A DNA stretch of 64,000 nucleotides from Fistularia commersonii (taxonomy: Eukaryota; Chordata; Actinopteri; Syngnathiformes; Fistulariidae): NCBI GenBank assembly GCA_037954325.1, contig JBBMNZ010000035.1:8393001-8457000 (forward strand), read 5' to 3'. Under the pieces are notes generated by a model, which saw nothing but the letters and a program-made list of their open reading frames with translations, searched no databases and was not told the origin of the DNA. Both the position numbers and the translations under genes were made by a program. Below are positions 1-15,385 of this stretch, in pieces; within the stretch, counting starts at the first letter, position 1, and every line of letters starts with the position of its first letter.

Positions 1-1577
1 GTCAATTTTATTTGTGCTGTGGGTTTTACCTTTCCTGTGAAGCGAGTCACTTTCTACTTACGGATGCACTGTTAACAACGACAACTACGGTTGTGTTTTC
101 ACATGAGGAAGTTCTGTTGAACTTAGAGACGAACGCTTAGGCTGAACCTCATGGTACAAAGTACAAATCGAAGGCGGAAGTGAAACGTTGGGCAGGGAGC
201 CGAGAATACTCGTCACTCTATGTTTCTAACATCCTGAATGCGAAAGCTGATAGTCTGTGAGGTTGGAATGATGGATTTAGGCGGGGAGCGAGGACAGAGG
301 AGGAAGACTGAGACAAGGCGGATGACAACAAGCTCGCCACGGTCCGGCGAGGACGTTTGACACTTTACTTTCGAAGAATGCCAAATGGCCACGTTTAATC
401 GAACACAAGAAGGCAGGAAAGGCTGCGGAGAGGATTTTGCATGATGATCGTGTTGCAAAACAGGATTTTCTATGTATGAGCACTAACTTCTTTCTCTTCT
501 CGTAAATAGTCAGCATCGCATACAGCTCTTTATTTTAGTCATGGATGAAATATTTAAAATTTTGGGATTGCAACACTCCGCTTGATAAATAGTTTGTCAC
601 GCAGTAAACAAACCACTGAATTTTTCCTTTGTATAATGTGAAAGCAAAGAAAGGTAGATGGTAACAGCATCGAAGATGTTTTATTTCAGCACATTCTCAT
701 ATCTGTCTACAGGCGTTTTTGTTTAGACCTGTATAATCAGCATATCAGGGTTACATAACTCTGTGTTATAGCTACATAACAGTTAAACATTAAACTCCCC
801 TCAAAATAAATTCCATTTCTGGCGCAGTTTCTTTGAGCAGCTGTGAAGAAGAAGAAAAATTTGTTTGCCCGACATTGGCGAGTATTATTTGGCCGACAGT
901 TTTGCTCAGACAACTTTTTTGTCGCGAGTCTTTCGATCAGATCATGAGTTCGCTTCCACTCTGATTGCTCCTTTGAGTTGCTTCCTTGCAGAAGTGAGGA
1001 GTGGATTAAAAGGTGAAAAAAGTTGGAAGCGATGAATCTCAGCTACTCCTGTTACCATTCATGCAGATTGTTCTCCAGTCCAGAATGCAGGACCTAATTT
1101 CTGCCTTTTTTCCCTTCCTTGTTGCTTTAGAAGTGGACATTCCCCAGAATGTTGCATCACATTTTGATTGGCTTGGATTTTCTCTGTAAAAATAAAGTGA
1201 CACAGAAATAAATGCCTTGCTCAATGTTAACAAAGCCATCAACTAAACCCAACAAATTACAAATATGTTTTGTAATTTTTACCCCATTTTTAAAAAAAAT
1301 GCATTTATCTGGGTTGAAACAGAGCAAATAGCATTAAAATAATTGAATGGTTCTTTGTTTTGCTTAACATTACAGAAGACAGAAGATATTTGACTTGACT
1401 TGCAACCCTGACTCTCCTCTTTGGCAGAGATTTTTTTTTGTAGCAAACCCCTATCGCTCATCCTCATTTTGTTGTTTATTTGCATAGACAATTTCACTTC
1501 CTCAGTGGCTCTTCCTGGACGCTTTATAAGCGCTGATTCACACAATATTGGGTTTCTGTTATTATTTGTGCATGTGC

Positions 1578-1695
<118 letters not shown>

Positions 1696-4600
1696 TGTCG
1701 GGGGGGGAGGGGGTAATGGTTGTGCATGTTTTCCCATTCATCTTTCATCGGTTAAGATTCCCAAGTGTATAAAGCCTTACATAGTTTTCTTTGTCTTGTG
1801 CTGCCACGCTTCCTTTGCTCTACTTATGCAGTTTCTCATCAATGAGATTTTATTGATATTGTTTTTTTGTTTTATTTTTTTTCCCCTCCAGTCAGATTCC
1901 CAGAAGCTCAGTATAGCAACTGTGGGAAGGTATGAAACAATACCCTTTTGGATTGAAGTCAGAAAATTTCCTGTGAATGCTTTTAGGCTAAAATATCTGC
2001 CTGCCATAACACGGCACCAATTCAATAAAGCCATCTTGAGCTTCTTGCTGAGTGTTATTACATTTAATGCAATATGAATAGAGCCTCCTGTGTTACCATT
2101 TCTCCATTCAGTGGAGTGATGCTCTCTCTCACTTATTGCGAAAACAACTACATTCAAAAACCCAATTGGATCTGATGAGGCCCAGGCTATTTTTGATGAT
2201 AAAAAATCCTTGCATTTTTTTTTCCAGGAATGGGACTGGAGGGCGCAAAGCACGCGGCAATGTCAATTTCCCATTGCTGATTGGCTTGTTGGGAGGAGGA
2301 GATGTAGTGGGTGGTGGGTGGAGGTTCGCTTGCGCCTATCCATCGGGGAATGTATATGTGCACGTAAACACACACATACACCTGAGTCGGGGCGTTTTCA
2401 TGCAGGCTCAATGAGCTTTGATGCCCTGAAGGCTGGAGGATTGCTGCACTGTACACACGAACATTGTCGGTTCATTAATCACAGAAATGTGGGCTTAAAT
2501 GACAAGTACATGATTCCATAAACACACACAAACAGCCTTAGCAGTCTTATAAAACTTACTAAGCTGTCACAAGGTCACCGCAGTTAGAGCCTCATTCAAG
2601 CAGTCTACCAGGTTATAACAGCTTTATTATGCACAGCCCTTCTTGTGATTCTACATCCCTCCTTTGTGTGGTAAAAGTTTTCTCTCTCTTTGCCTGGACG
2701 GATGTTGAACAGAACGACACAAGCCAGTTGAATTAAACTCCTCTTCCTTCCGTGTTAGCAGACAGTTTATTCAGAACCAGCGTATTTCTTATCTTGGAAA
2801 TTACATTGGGGCTCTTTGACATGACAGAAAATTCTTAATCATGTTCTCAGTCATTATCCAACATATCGTTAGTGTACTTGAATAGCTGTATGACATTGAA
2901 TTGCTGTTGGTAAGCTCTTGTTTTCGTTAACAGGGGACAGGAATCTCTGCAGTGCTGATGAACATTAATGTAGTTGATGTATTCCTGGTGCAATCCATCA
3001 GTGGAGCCCATCAATTCATGGGCTAGACTTTGTCATAGCATGTAGTCAAGAAAAATGATCTTTATCAATCCACCCACCGCCAAAAAAAAAAAAAAAAAAT
3101 TATATAGAAAACTAAAATTGAGTGTACATTTTAAACCCCTTATGGACTGGATCCTTTTCATCTTGTAGCCTTTAATGAGACATGAGTGCAAACACGCAAA
3201 GTGACGTCCGCTTGTATTTTTGCTGCCGGAGTGCGTAAAGGCATCACTCTCTCAGAGACAACCAATTATTTTGTGTAGCCCCGCATGTAAATACATTAAT
3301 TGCGCAATGGACTTTGGAAGTTGGTCAAACGAGGATAAATTCACAGAATTAGGTGGAAATTATCGCAAATTCAACAAATGGTGAAGATGAGCTGTACTGA
3401 ATGTTTAGATGGCAGACATATCATAAAATTTATTCTTCCACTATGGAAGTTTGGTGGAGGACTCTATCTGGACATAGGAATATAGTCAGTTACGGAATTA
3501 GTTATGTGATATTTTTTCAATGCCAATCAAACGGAAAGGCAGATCTTGAAAAAGCCAATATTTCAGGGTTGTGTGCAATACCTGCGTTAGCTGGACAGTC
3601 TTGCATTTGAGTGCTGGGCAGACGGTACAAGCCTTCACGCTTTGCCAGTGACGTGCCGAATCACTGGTTGGTGCTGGGACTTCATTGTTTATGTGTTCAT
3701 GTTCTTTTTGTACTCCTGGCAAAGTGGTTGAAACAGACTCGATTGTTTGGACAATTTCAACTCTGTCTGAAAATACTGAAAAACGTCAAATAAGAGCTTG
3801 GACCAGATAATGAACTGGTATTGGTTGGAGGAATTAGCTGTTATTCCAGTTCAATTTGGGGTTGCCCATGGCATATAGGGCCCTTGTCATTCCAGCATAG
3901 ATATTGTTTTCAGGAGGAGGACATCAAGCCCAATTTGTCAAAGGTCAGGGCAAAATGTTTGCAGCTATCTGAAATGTAACCTATTGCACTGATTTGTTAG
4001 AAGAGCAAGGATCTATTATAATTCATCAGGATCCTGTAAGGAGTCATTGATTGTTGAAGGAATTTTTTTCTGTATAGTATTTACCAACAAAGTGATCATT
4101 GCAAAATGCGCCGTCATTGTTAAATCAGTGTAATCACGAATTTGGTCGGTCCACATTGAAAACCGAGCAGAAGATATAGTTATTCCTCTGCCCTGCATTG
4201 TCAGCCTGTTTTTATGAATGGCGGACATCATCCGACCAAGTGAGAATCTATTCTCAAAACATCTTGTTTTATTTTTATTTTTTTTAACCACATGAGACTC
4301 ATAATCTCTGCTCATGGATTTTTACATGACATATGTTCCATAACCCGTCCCAAAGAAAAACTTTTAACCTCAAGGGAAATATGGCAACAGTTGAGCAATT
4401 TCTTAGATATTCAAGTGTGTCAAACACTTTGGGTAATGTGGGGGCCATACTAGTTTCAGGATGTGTATCGCTTCTTCCTTTTGAGATAAAAAGCAAACAA
4501 ACCAACAAATAAATAAGTAATGACTAATGGCAAGTACTGCCGCACAGTGAAATAAGATCTCACAGATGGTCAGTTGACATTTATGCCAGGTGCGGTTTTA

Positions 4601-6142
4601 TGTAAAAACAGTGAAGTCCGAGTGCCTTTAGTTAAGCACTTGAATTTGTGATTTGATCCTAAGTAAAAAAAAAAACAAAAACTGCCAAATAAGTAAACGG
4701 AAAAACAGCACACCCTTACAATGATAAGATAAGGAATACAAGGGCAAATGCACTTGTATTATCATAGAAAACGTAACTTACAGCTCAAGTTGCTTTATAG
4801 ATCCATCGATCTGGTTGTAAATATACCATGTGAACTCCCCCTCCCGTCCCCCGGCGCTGCAGCTGACTTATTTTAAGAAACAAATGGCAAAGGCAGTGGA
4901 ACATGGATTTATGTGCTGGTGTTTGTGCACAGGACAGCCATAGAAACCCTACCTTACTCCAGATTGCCCCTGGGATAGAGAAATCCCATCCCTCACCACT
5001 GAACGGAGGGAACAGACATCCTTTGTGCGCCTTAAATGACATGAATGACATGTTGTGTACATTTGTCCTCTTGGCTGCGTAGTTTCTGTGAAGTGTGATT
5101 CGTTAATTTTTCCATCAGTGTTCCAACAGGCAACGACAATTCATTTTAAGCACTAGCTTCACAGATGATGGACTTTTCAGAAGAATTTATATCAAACCAA
5201 ATGAAAAGTACTGAGGCTAAAGTGATATTCATTTATTTCTGGAGGACTTACACCTGTATTTTCACAAATACATCCACTTCATATATTTATGTCGTATCTA
5301 GAGAATGATTATTATTTTTATTATCACTACATTTACCAGTTGTAATTTCTCAAAATTTTCAGTTGCTTTTACAGTGAGCATTTTAAGAAATTAATTTCAA
5401 AATTTTGCTGATTAAAATTCTGTGCTCAATGACAGCATCAGTAAATAATGGTTTTGAAGTAAATTATAATTAATCAATTTTTTAAAAAACATTATATACA
5501 TTTTTGTTTGGGAACTTATGCGGCTTATTTATTTTATTTTTTTTTAGTTTGACTGAATAACTGGGAATTAATTGGTGTTGATTGTTAGCTGAGGAGGAAT
5601 CGTGAAATTTACTTCAATTACCCTGAATTTAGTCAGTCAGGTCTACTTTATATTAGGGTTCAATTTTCATCCACCTCATCAAGTTTTCGGATTTATCTTA
5701 ATTTTCTTTTTCTCACATTCCCCAAAGTATCCAAAATTTTACAATTTTTTGACTTTTCACCAGTTTGGAGTTGTTAGTTTGCCAGTGTGATTATTTCCTC
5801 TTCCAAGGTCATATTGGTCTGTTGTAATTGTTGGGGTGACATGTCGACCCCCTCCACTTATGTAAAGCAATGTAGCAGGACTAATTAATCTGAAGTATCA
5901 AATTATTGGGACATGTTTATATTCAGGTGTCTGATGACGCCTGTCTTAATAGTTAAAAATATCAGGTTTTCAACATGCACATACTTTTGAAGTGATACTT
6001 CTCATGATTGGCCGTGTTCGCACAGATGAATATCCCTGGTGGACCCATATTGGCTGTTAACCCAAAATCTCTCACTGATGATGCTCTGCATCGACGTCAT
6101 CAGACGGCAGTCCAAATGGCATCTGAGGACAAATCTTACTTG

Positions 6143-6197
6143 ATTAAGATGAGATGAGAACAACTTTATTTATCCCGAAGGAAATTGTTGTGCCAGA
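6143..6197. repeat. 55-bp dispersed repeat, copy 1
   Basis: This contains GAACAACTTTATTTATCCCG and AAGGAAATTGTTGTGCCAGA. It matches 55631-55685 at 51 of 55 positions with no gap. The ACTTTAT...ATCCC-AAGGAAATT text is common in fish genomes as a LINE or SINE end, but I cannot name the family. Confidence 0.75.
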
Positions 6198-9100
6198 TTA
6201 AACAGATTTTCTTTTCTTTTTGTTTATTTGTTTGTCTGTGTGCTGCGCAAACAGTTTTAAGCCAGCTAACCTGCTGTCTGGAGGCATTGTGACCGATACT
6301 TTAATGATACATTGCCCTTCCTAATGCTCAAGATGCAGCTCTGAACAAATAGAGCACTGAAAGATGAGTGATTTCCATGAATACCAAAAATTAGAGCAGT
6401 ATATCCTTGTATGTGCAAGACTTCCAACAGTATCAAATGAAACTCCTTGTAGGGAGACCCAATGAAAGGCAGTATCTATATAATCCTGAAATGTTTTGAG
6501 CAAAATGCATTTGGACTCCCTCTAGATTCTTCGATTTGAGGGACCCCCAAGCACTTAAGTCCTGACAATCATGTACCGTTAGACTCAGTCGTGGTTCATC
6601 CCTGTCTCTCTTCAGGCTGAGGATTTGTGACACTTTCTCACCCCCCTCCAGTCCCTCCTCAGTCACCAGCCGTTTTGAGTCTCCCTGCAGGTGGTTTGAA
6701 ATGAGGGCAGCAGTTGATTAGAGAGGCGGAGAGCTGGATGCGCTGTTTAAAGAATCGCAGCTCGGGTGAATCTATTGGACCACAGGATCGTGGAACTCAA
6801 ATGCTCTCGCGGCAAATGAGATTAAGCGCTTCACGTGTGGCCTCCCGGTTTCTTACTTTTTAAAGTTTTACAAATGGTCATGTCTGTAGATGCTTTGGAC
6901 ACCGGCAACATTCTCGCCGCAGTGGATCTGTGCAATCCTGTGGTTGCGACAGGTTACACACTAATTTGAAGACTTTTTTTTTCTTTTTAACCGTTTAGCC
7001 AGTGGCTCCAGGAGGAAGGCCCCAGTGTCCAATGTCTGCGCAAGGGAAAATTAGGTCCAACGAATGTCTTCCTCTTGAAGGTCCTCTGAGCCACACTTTG
7101 TCTGACCCCTCACATGAGGGACAGTCCCTCATTTTCAGTGGAAATGGAATTCCATGACAGATCAAGCAAGTCAGGTCTTGATTTCAGTGCTTAACTTATA
7201 AATTGTAGGATGTTACTTAGACCTGTTAGCACAAGGGAGAAACAGGTTGCAGGTAGTTTGCGGAAAGTCATTTTTAAGGCTTCAAAAAAACAAAATTGCT
7301 ACAGAGCAATATCTATACTTTTAATAATGGCAAATCAGCCCAATCTTTTGTTCTGAAAAGAGAATGAATGGCAAGCTCAGCAACATCAGAACTCCCATTT
7401 GCTTTTCCTCATATTTACAGATTTTTTTACAGTAGCTTTTATAACTGTTAGAAAGAAAAATGTGAGGCAGTGCTGCAGAAAGCCATATTCCGCAACACCA
7501 TTATATGTACTGTAACATTTGAATGGAGAGTTCCTCCTTTTTAATAATGGCAATGTGAGAAATATCTTTTCCTTGTCTTGCTTGAACTATTGGGCTGACC
7601 TCCTGACGCTGGCCCCATACTGCAGCACTTCATTTGTAGCTCTAATCTCTAGGGAAAATTCACACAACAGTGCGCTAAATTAAACATCGAGCAATGTTGA
7701 GTGAAATAAAAACAGTAATATCTCGCCCATGTAAGCGGTTGATTTGACCTATTGAACAACTAGAATATGGGGATACCGGAACACTACCTGGAACAAGGGG
7801 AAAAAAATCTATTGTACTATACAGTGCAGGAAGATTTTGGACATTAATTACTCCCAGTGTTCAATAAAATGTAAATAAAAATAATTCAAAAAGAGGTGCT
7901 TTATTACTTTATTCATCAGGAGACCGGAATCCGATCATTTATAGTGTCTCTGCTTTCGAGGTGACCGAAATGATGAATTAATTTTCCGACAATTCAGCCG
8001 CCTCCGCCACCATTAGCCAGGCCTTTTGCCTTTCATCTGCTGTTCACGCCAAGCGTTTGCAAAACCAAACGCCATGTCTAACTCCTCAAGGTCAGACACA
8101 ATTTAAATCAAAACAAGGGGAACACGCATCACTGTTCAAACGTGAACGGAGAGCCCCCGAGAGGGTTCCAGAGCGATTGTTTAATTTGTACCACGGCAGG
8201 CGACGCCATATAATGTATTCTGACCAAATCATACAAACACAAAGGCTTCTGAGAGCCGCTTGGAGCCCAGCTTTTAATTGGACCGATGCCTTTGAGGTCT
8301 TGTCGCGCCCACTCTGTCACACAAGCGCACACACGCGCTTACGGCATTGATATGCAGGATTTTCATCGCGCGCAGTCCTTTTTCTATCTAAGAAGTGAAA
8401 CGGCCCGCCATGGTTGGAGACCGTGAGCGCGGTCGAGGTTCCTCGCTGCAGTGCCTGCACCCGGCATGCCTGCTGGGAACACGCAGCTTCTTGACTTCCA
8501 GTATTTTGGCTTCATGCTTTTATGTGGGGGCGGAGCGCAAATATACATGTACATGAACAAACTGTCATCCAGTCAGGGTTTCTTATTCTTATACCATCAT
8601 TGCTTCACTTTATGGAGCAATTTGTGATGTTGATGAAAACTCAAAAATGTTCTTCTTTATACTTCTGTGGATGAGAAATTGAAATGGTCAGAACTGTATA
8701 GACATCCAGTTCACTTTGAGTACGCAAATAAAGGCCAGATCGGTTATTTAATTTAAAAAAAATAAAAGTCCATGCAACATTGAAGTAGCTCAAGAGACAT
8801 AATTGTGACTAAATAATCAGAATTACTCCGGACTTAAGGACAAGACAGCTCAGTCCAAATACACTAAGTGTTTCTTCAGTTTGGTTACATAACCCGTGCC
8901 TCAGTCATCTGCAGAGTTTTGACTCCTGCTGCTCTGTTTCAGTATCTGACTGATGGGATGCAAGGCTGCGTTCCAAATTGTTATGTTTTCTGACTCTACA
9001 TGAGATAAATCTTGGCTCCACAAGACTGCATTAATCATAATTCTGAAAAAAAAAAAACAAAAAAAAAAAAAAACGTGCTTTCTGATGTGTAATTTTGACT

Positions 9101-12100
9101 ATGGATCTGCATTCACCCCCCCCCCAGCAGTGTTTCAGGACTGAGAAATGGCTGCACGGTCTCAACAGGAGGCATGTGTTGGCAGGACGGGATGACGATG
9201 TATCATCTCTCCCTCTGCTCCAGCCGGCGTGCTGTGAAGTGACTCAGCCGGACACACTGGGGCCCAGCAGGGCTGCAGTCACTGGGGAAATGAGTGCTGC
9301 CTCACAGGCCGGCAAGCTGGTCTCTACCCAACAGGCTACACTCGCTGCGCTAAATATGAATAATGCAGTTCCATCGACAGGGCAAAGGGGCTCTTCGCTC
9401 ACCCCCTCTCCAAGTGATACGGACAGATTTTTTGAGTATAATGAGGATTTGTAGATTTGCCTTTGTCCGATGTTTGTGCTTTGCAATTTTGAGGTAACTT
9501 AAATTACAATATCAACACTGTCCTCAGGGATAACTAGCATGCTTTTGCAACCTGGTCCGTTCATTTCTTTTCTTACTTTCCCATTAGTTTATAAACAACT
9601 AACCTCCTGCTAGCCTATTATCCCCACCTCGTCTTCCTGGTTCGGGCTGTTCGGGGCTGTGTGGACTCCTTGGGACGCCTCCCAAATAACCTCTTTTTAT
9701 CACAAAAGAGTTGTCAGAGAGGATGTTGGAAATTTTTTTTACAAGTGACATGCTGCCAAGGTTGCGGTTCGGCAGCTATCACAAAGTCTGTTTATGGCCG
9801 CCTTTTCTCAGTCCGAGCCCAGAAGTCTGTGATCACGGCTGAATTAAAATTAAGATCAGTCATCATCAAAAGTGCTAAGAATAAGGTCAACATAGCTGCT
9901 TACATTATGGCAACCTGCATCTGAATCTCCAGTAGTATCTTTGTTTTTTCTGAAAATAAGCACCGCAGATTATGCTAATTCACTGTTCTTAATGTCCGTT
10001 GCCTTAAACCTCAGAATACACCTTTTACTTAAGGCAGATGGTTTATATTGATAGTAATTGCCACTGTCATGTTTTTTTTTCACCAAACGATGTTCAATGA
10101 TGAACAGGATTATGTGTGACTTTTTGTCTTGTGAATTTGTGAACCTTTTTAGTGAATTTGATGGCAGATGTTTTTTTGCTTTTACTTCTCAAATCCGTTC
10201 CACCCTCAACCTGGAATAGATGAGAACATGCCTTGAGTCATGCTTTTGTTTGTTTGCATGTGTGTTATATGTGAGAATGTGTGTGAGAGATATCTGCATG
10301 GTGCACATACATTTGTAATAGCTGTTCAAGCTAGTCTTTGCTAGAGAATCTGTGCAATGGCCAGCTGTATTATATCCTGAACACCAAGTTTATTTTGCGA
10401 TTTCTTCTTTTTTGGAGTTTACTGTGTAAGGTATTCATGAGATGTAAGCGACATAATCACTGTCACAGAAAAACGTGTCCTACTTTTTTAAGCCAGAAAA
10501 CCTCAAACATTTGAGCCGGGTCCAACTTCAGGCCAACCGCAGAGTCGTGTGACAATGACAAATCACACCCAGGGCGAAACAGATGTTTCCCATTTGTCTG
10601 CTGAGCACAGGAGCTATTTCAGTGATTACATTTTCTTCTGTTTTTCTAGACATTTCTTATTATTTATGTCACTTGAAGTCCAGTTATGGACCCAAATGAT
10701 GCTCATTACTGCCACAGAAATAAATTGTCTTTTCCCACCACAGCAAAATATTCACCAGCTGACTGTCAGTCATCAGGAAAAATGTTTTTTTTTTGTTCCC
10801 CCATCAGGAAGAGTCGAGCTGATCACGCTGATGTTGAAATATTTGTCCAGTGATTGAGCTCTCTCTGCATTTTCTTTTTTGCGAATTACGAGTGAACAAC
10901 TGGGTTTGTTTACAGATCACGACAAGTGGGTTATGGTTGTGACGCCCATCACGAATTAGACGAGCATCAGACCCTGCAACATTGCGTCCGCCCATTTGAT
11001 GCTCGGACAGGGAGTGAAGTGTTGTAAGACATTGTTTGGTGTTGCCTGTATTGATTTTAAACATCCCGACAGAAACAATTTAGTTTTATGTATGATATTT
11101 GGCTAAAGACATTGAAAGACATTAGCTTGTTAAAAATACCAAGTTCGTCAAAGTTTGGCTTTGACTCACAAGCTGAATTTCCCTTTTGGGCCTCATTTAT
11201 ATGAAGTAAAGGGCCAGTTGTGGTGATAAGCATTCTGATACATTGTAAAATTTGTCGACCATTTCCTCACAACTTATCAAATCCTTTCCTACCAAACATC
11301 CATACCTACTAGCTAGAGACTCTCTAGCCAGCAATCATCTGTGTTGCAGAGGGGATGCCTCATTGGCTTGGCAGTTTCCAATACGATAGCGGAGGCCCTA
11401 ACACCATGTCGTTTAACCGTTTAACACCGCAGGGAACGCTTCTGGAAACACATGAGACGAGAAATAGGTGATGACACAACAGAAGAGTGCTGCGTAATTG
11501 CTAAGCAGTGTGGGAGCTTACGGTCCAAATCAGCTCTACCTCCTTCGCGGGCCGGACGGATCATTTGCATTAAGAAGAAAACCAGTTTGGATGATGGGAA
11601 ATGACATGGCGCATTTGTCAAATTACTGTCTGTGGGAAACGAATTGGATCTTGCGATTTCACGAACATTCTCTGTGTCTTAAACACTCGACTTTCAGCTT
11701 CATAGTTTCAGCTCACTTGTTTGGTTATGAAAACAGGGATGTGTCTTTTAATGCATCATCAGTTTCAGTTAGGTTCATCAATAGGCTAATCCTACAAGGA
11801 CAATATCTTAAAAAACAAACAAACAAACAAACCGGGAATTCAGTAACTTCTTTCGTATTTTGTAAGATATCACAAATGAAAATGAGGGCAGCAGAAGCAA
11901 ACACATTACGTTTACACAGTGGAGTAACAAAACCTTAATTAACAAGCCACAGTTCTAAACGCTTGAGAATGCGAACACATGAGCCGTTCCATCCCATCAT
12001 TTTTGTTGATGCACAGGCTATTGATGTTCTGCTTTTACCCCTAATGTTTGACTGGTTGCAGTTTTCACTTTCGCAGAATGAACATTTAGCCACTGGATTT

Positions 12101-12958
12101 AGCCATCACTGCTGGAACAATAATCAGCAGTGATGCTCATTATGATACTTAAATCTGCCACTGTACCAACTACAAATGAGAAGCCTTTCCATGTTTTTCA
12201 AGAATTAGAACGAGGCAAAGACTGAAGAGATGCATAAGCCTCCACAGTTAATAAATCTGGCTGTTTTGCAAACAAGGGAGTAGATTCCAATGAAATAGTT
12301 TGGATTCGAGCCATGGTGCTAATATATTAGTGCTTTTCTGTTGTTGCGGTTGTGTGTTCCGCACGATTACTCATGCTGACTTGTAGCTGTTAAAAAAAAA
12401 AAAAAAAAAAAAAGGACAAAAAACAATTCTTTAACACTTCCTGAAATCTCTTCTCATTTCTCTTCTTTTTATTTTTCTCGTCCAGTGTTTGTGCTCAGAA
12501 GCTAATGAGGAGAACGACACACAGTCTCCCGTCTTGGACAGGGGGGCCGACTATGTCGCTGCCAGCCCGCATGTTGTGTCCTCCAACTTGCAGAATCTCT
12601 CTAATGTTGGGCATACACATAAAGACTACCGACAAAAGGTTTTAAAAAGACTTGTGGCAAACAATAACTAGATTCTTTCAGCAATTCTTTGCCACCATGC
12701 AATGTTTTCTCTGGGTATTTGCAGAGCCCATGCAATTTCAGTCCAATAATCAGAATCAAAATCAGAGAAACTGTCACAAGCGGCCAGTTACACCCCCGGG
12801 GACCAAGAGCATGTCCTGCATCCTAGAGCAGATGATCATCTATAAAATATAAAAAATAATAATAAATAGATATATTTATAAATGTATAAAAGAAAGGTAA
12901 AATAAAAATGAAGTAACTCAAACATCAATATGGTGCCTGAAATGATTTATTTATTTAT

Positions 12959-13155
<197 letters not shown>

Positions 13156-15309
13156 ATCACTCTTTGTTCTGTACTTGGTCGTGATACTTTGAAGAGTTGA
13201 CATTGTACGAGATGGGCTGTTTTGCTTACAACTCCACCATCTGCTCCTCTTCTGGACGCTCCATCTTGATCGGGACATTCTTCACCGTTCCTGTTTATCC
13301 AGACTGCCAACAAATACCGTCTCTGCCTCCAAAACCGATAAGGCGATTGTTGGTCTACCAGGTTTTCTTTGTCTTTTTTGGTAGGTTATTGATTCAGTCT
13401 TTACAGTGAGGTAACACTCAGACATGCGATAATATCAAACATGTTTGATATTGTCATAAGCCCTTAGACTAGGAAATGACTGAGCCAGGAATGTGCTGAT
13501 ATAGAGGGAGCACACTGCGACTCTGCCAAGACTGCTCGCGACTCTTAAGACTTCTTTACGATGTCTTTACGACACGCCAGTTTTAAATGTAAGCCCGCCA
13601 TCAGGTATACAGTTAATATGTTATGTGTTTTGATAATCCAATGGCAAGTGGAATTGTAGTGAGATTAAATGCATATCATTTTCTTTAAAATATTTTTTGC
13701 AAAGAAAACACTTTTTTACCATAAACCTGAAAAACCTGTGTATTTTCCACCTTGCATCTATTTAGTTTGTGACAAACCCGACAGGCTCCTCCTGCACCTC
13801 CCAGCCTCAGCAGTCTGTGTTTTAATTTCATCCTGAATACTTAAGGGACTTTTTCGAAAAGGTCACCTGTTCTCAGGAAGTGACACTGTGATGTATAGCG
13901 ACGGAGTTAGCACAGAGAACGCACTTTCGAAAAGAGTTTTGTTTCTTTTGGTCTCGATGTCGACAATGGAGGTGTCGCGGGGTCTCTGGGAAGTGACAGG
14001 TTGGCATTTGCGGATGCCGTCACTTGCACCACAGCAGGATGCTGGAGCTCTCCCCCAGGTCTAGGCAACGATGGTTCGGGTTTTCTCTCTGTGTGTCATA
14101 TCACTGTCGCCGCATTCCTCTGCGCTCCCTCTACAGTCACTCATGCCTCCTTCAGCCGGAAAATTGTGACTGGTATATTTGAGTCGACTCTCCCGGGTGT
14201 CATCCTCATACATATGAAATTGTCTTAAGCCCTCCATACCACTTGAGTTTAATATGGCTGACTGTCATGAATGCAAATGAACAGCTTTGTCAAAGTATCT
14301 AAATACAATAGGGACTCCTCTAAAATAACAATAAGAAGCAGGTGTAAATACTTGTCTCACCTGTTCTCCCCCCCCCCCCTCCATATCTCACCGCACCCCC
14401 ACCCACTTGCGCACGCCTCCACACCCGCTCACAATTACTCTGAAATCACCCGTTATATCAGTATGCTACTCGATACCGGCACACTTAAACACAACCTGAT
14501 ATCACGGGAATAAGCGTGGCGCCTCTCAGCATTCAGACACTCTCATTTGATTATCCCAAAATCAAATCTGCCCGCTGGCTTTCTTCTTTTTTTTTTTTCA
14601 TAGTGCTGCAACGCCGACTTGTCCCCCAGCGCGGGAAACTGAAATTTGGCATTTTTCATCAAGGAGCCCTTCAGCTCTGGGTGTCTTGTTGGATATGCGA
14701 TGCGACGATCTCGCCACAAATGTGAATTTCATTCCTCGAATCAGCGCCGCGGAGCACTATTATCACCAGCATTCCCTGATCACTGTCACACAGCTATTGC
14801 TACCTCGGCTCAAAGAAGGATTTGTCGCCATGTCAGGATAGCGGTTACATGGAAATGTAAGGATAAGAAACACTTACAACACTGATGAAGGATAAGAGGA
14901 GAGTTTTTAAATATGAGCCCTTTGACAGAAAGCTCCCAACAATTCTGTTCGGTGTCTCACAATTGTTTTTAATCAAACAGTAACACCAAAATACATAATC
15001 AACTGGAATATATACTGACATTTTTTAACCTACAAACTTCAAAGTGTGCAGCCCAATTGTGAGCCCATGAAAACCAACTAATGGTAGTTAAAAATCCTTA
15101 AAATACAATGCGAAATAAGCGAAAGTAACATCTAAAATATCAAATGGACAGGATTGGATTTATACAGCTAAGGATGTATTCTGTAGGAGATAGAAAGTAC
15201 TCTGCACTGGCTTTGTTTACTTGTCCGCACTAGTGAAAATATATAAATATAAGAAGGTTTGTAAAGGTACAACAGCCACAACGTCAGGTTGTATGTCTCT
15301 TTTCGTGAC

Positions 15310-15385
15310 CCCAGATCCAAGGCAGAATAGGCTCCAGCCCCCCTGAAACCCCAAGCTCAGAATAACTAGTATAGATATTGAATGA
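15310..15385 (+). repeat. SINE-like repeat, 3' fragment
   Basis: GAATAGGCTCCAGCCCCCCT and the following CTAGTATAGATATTGAATGA match the 3' part of the tRNA-like SINE family seen at 40.79 kb (GGATAAGCTCCAGCATTCCC, then GATAAGCGGCATACAATGGA). It is a short degraded fragment. Confidence 0.6.
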
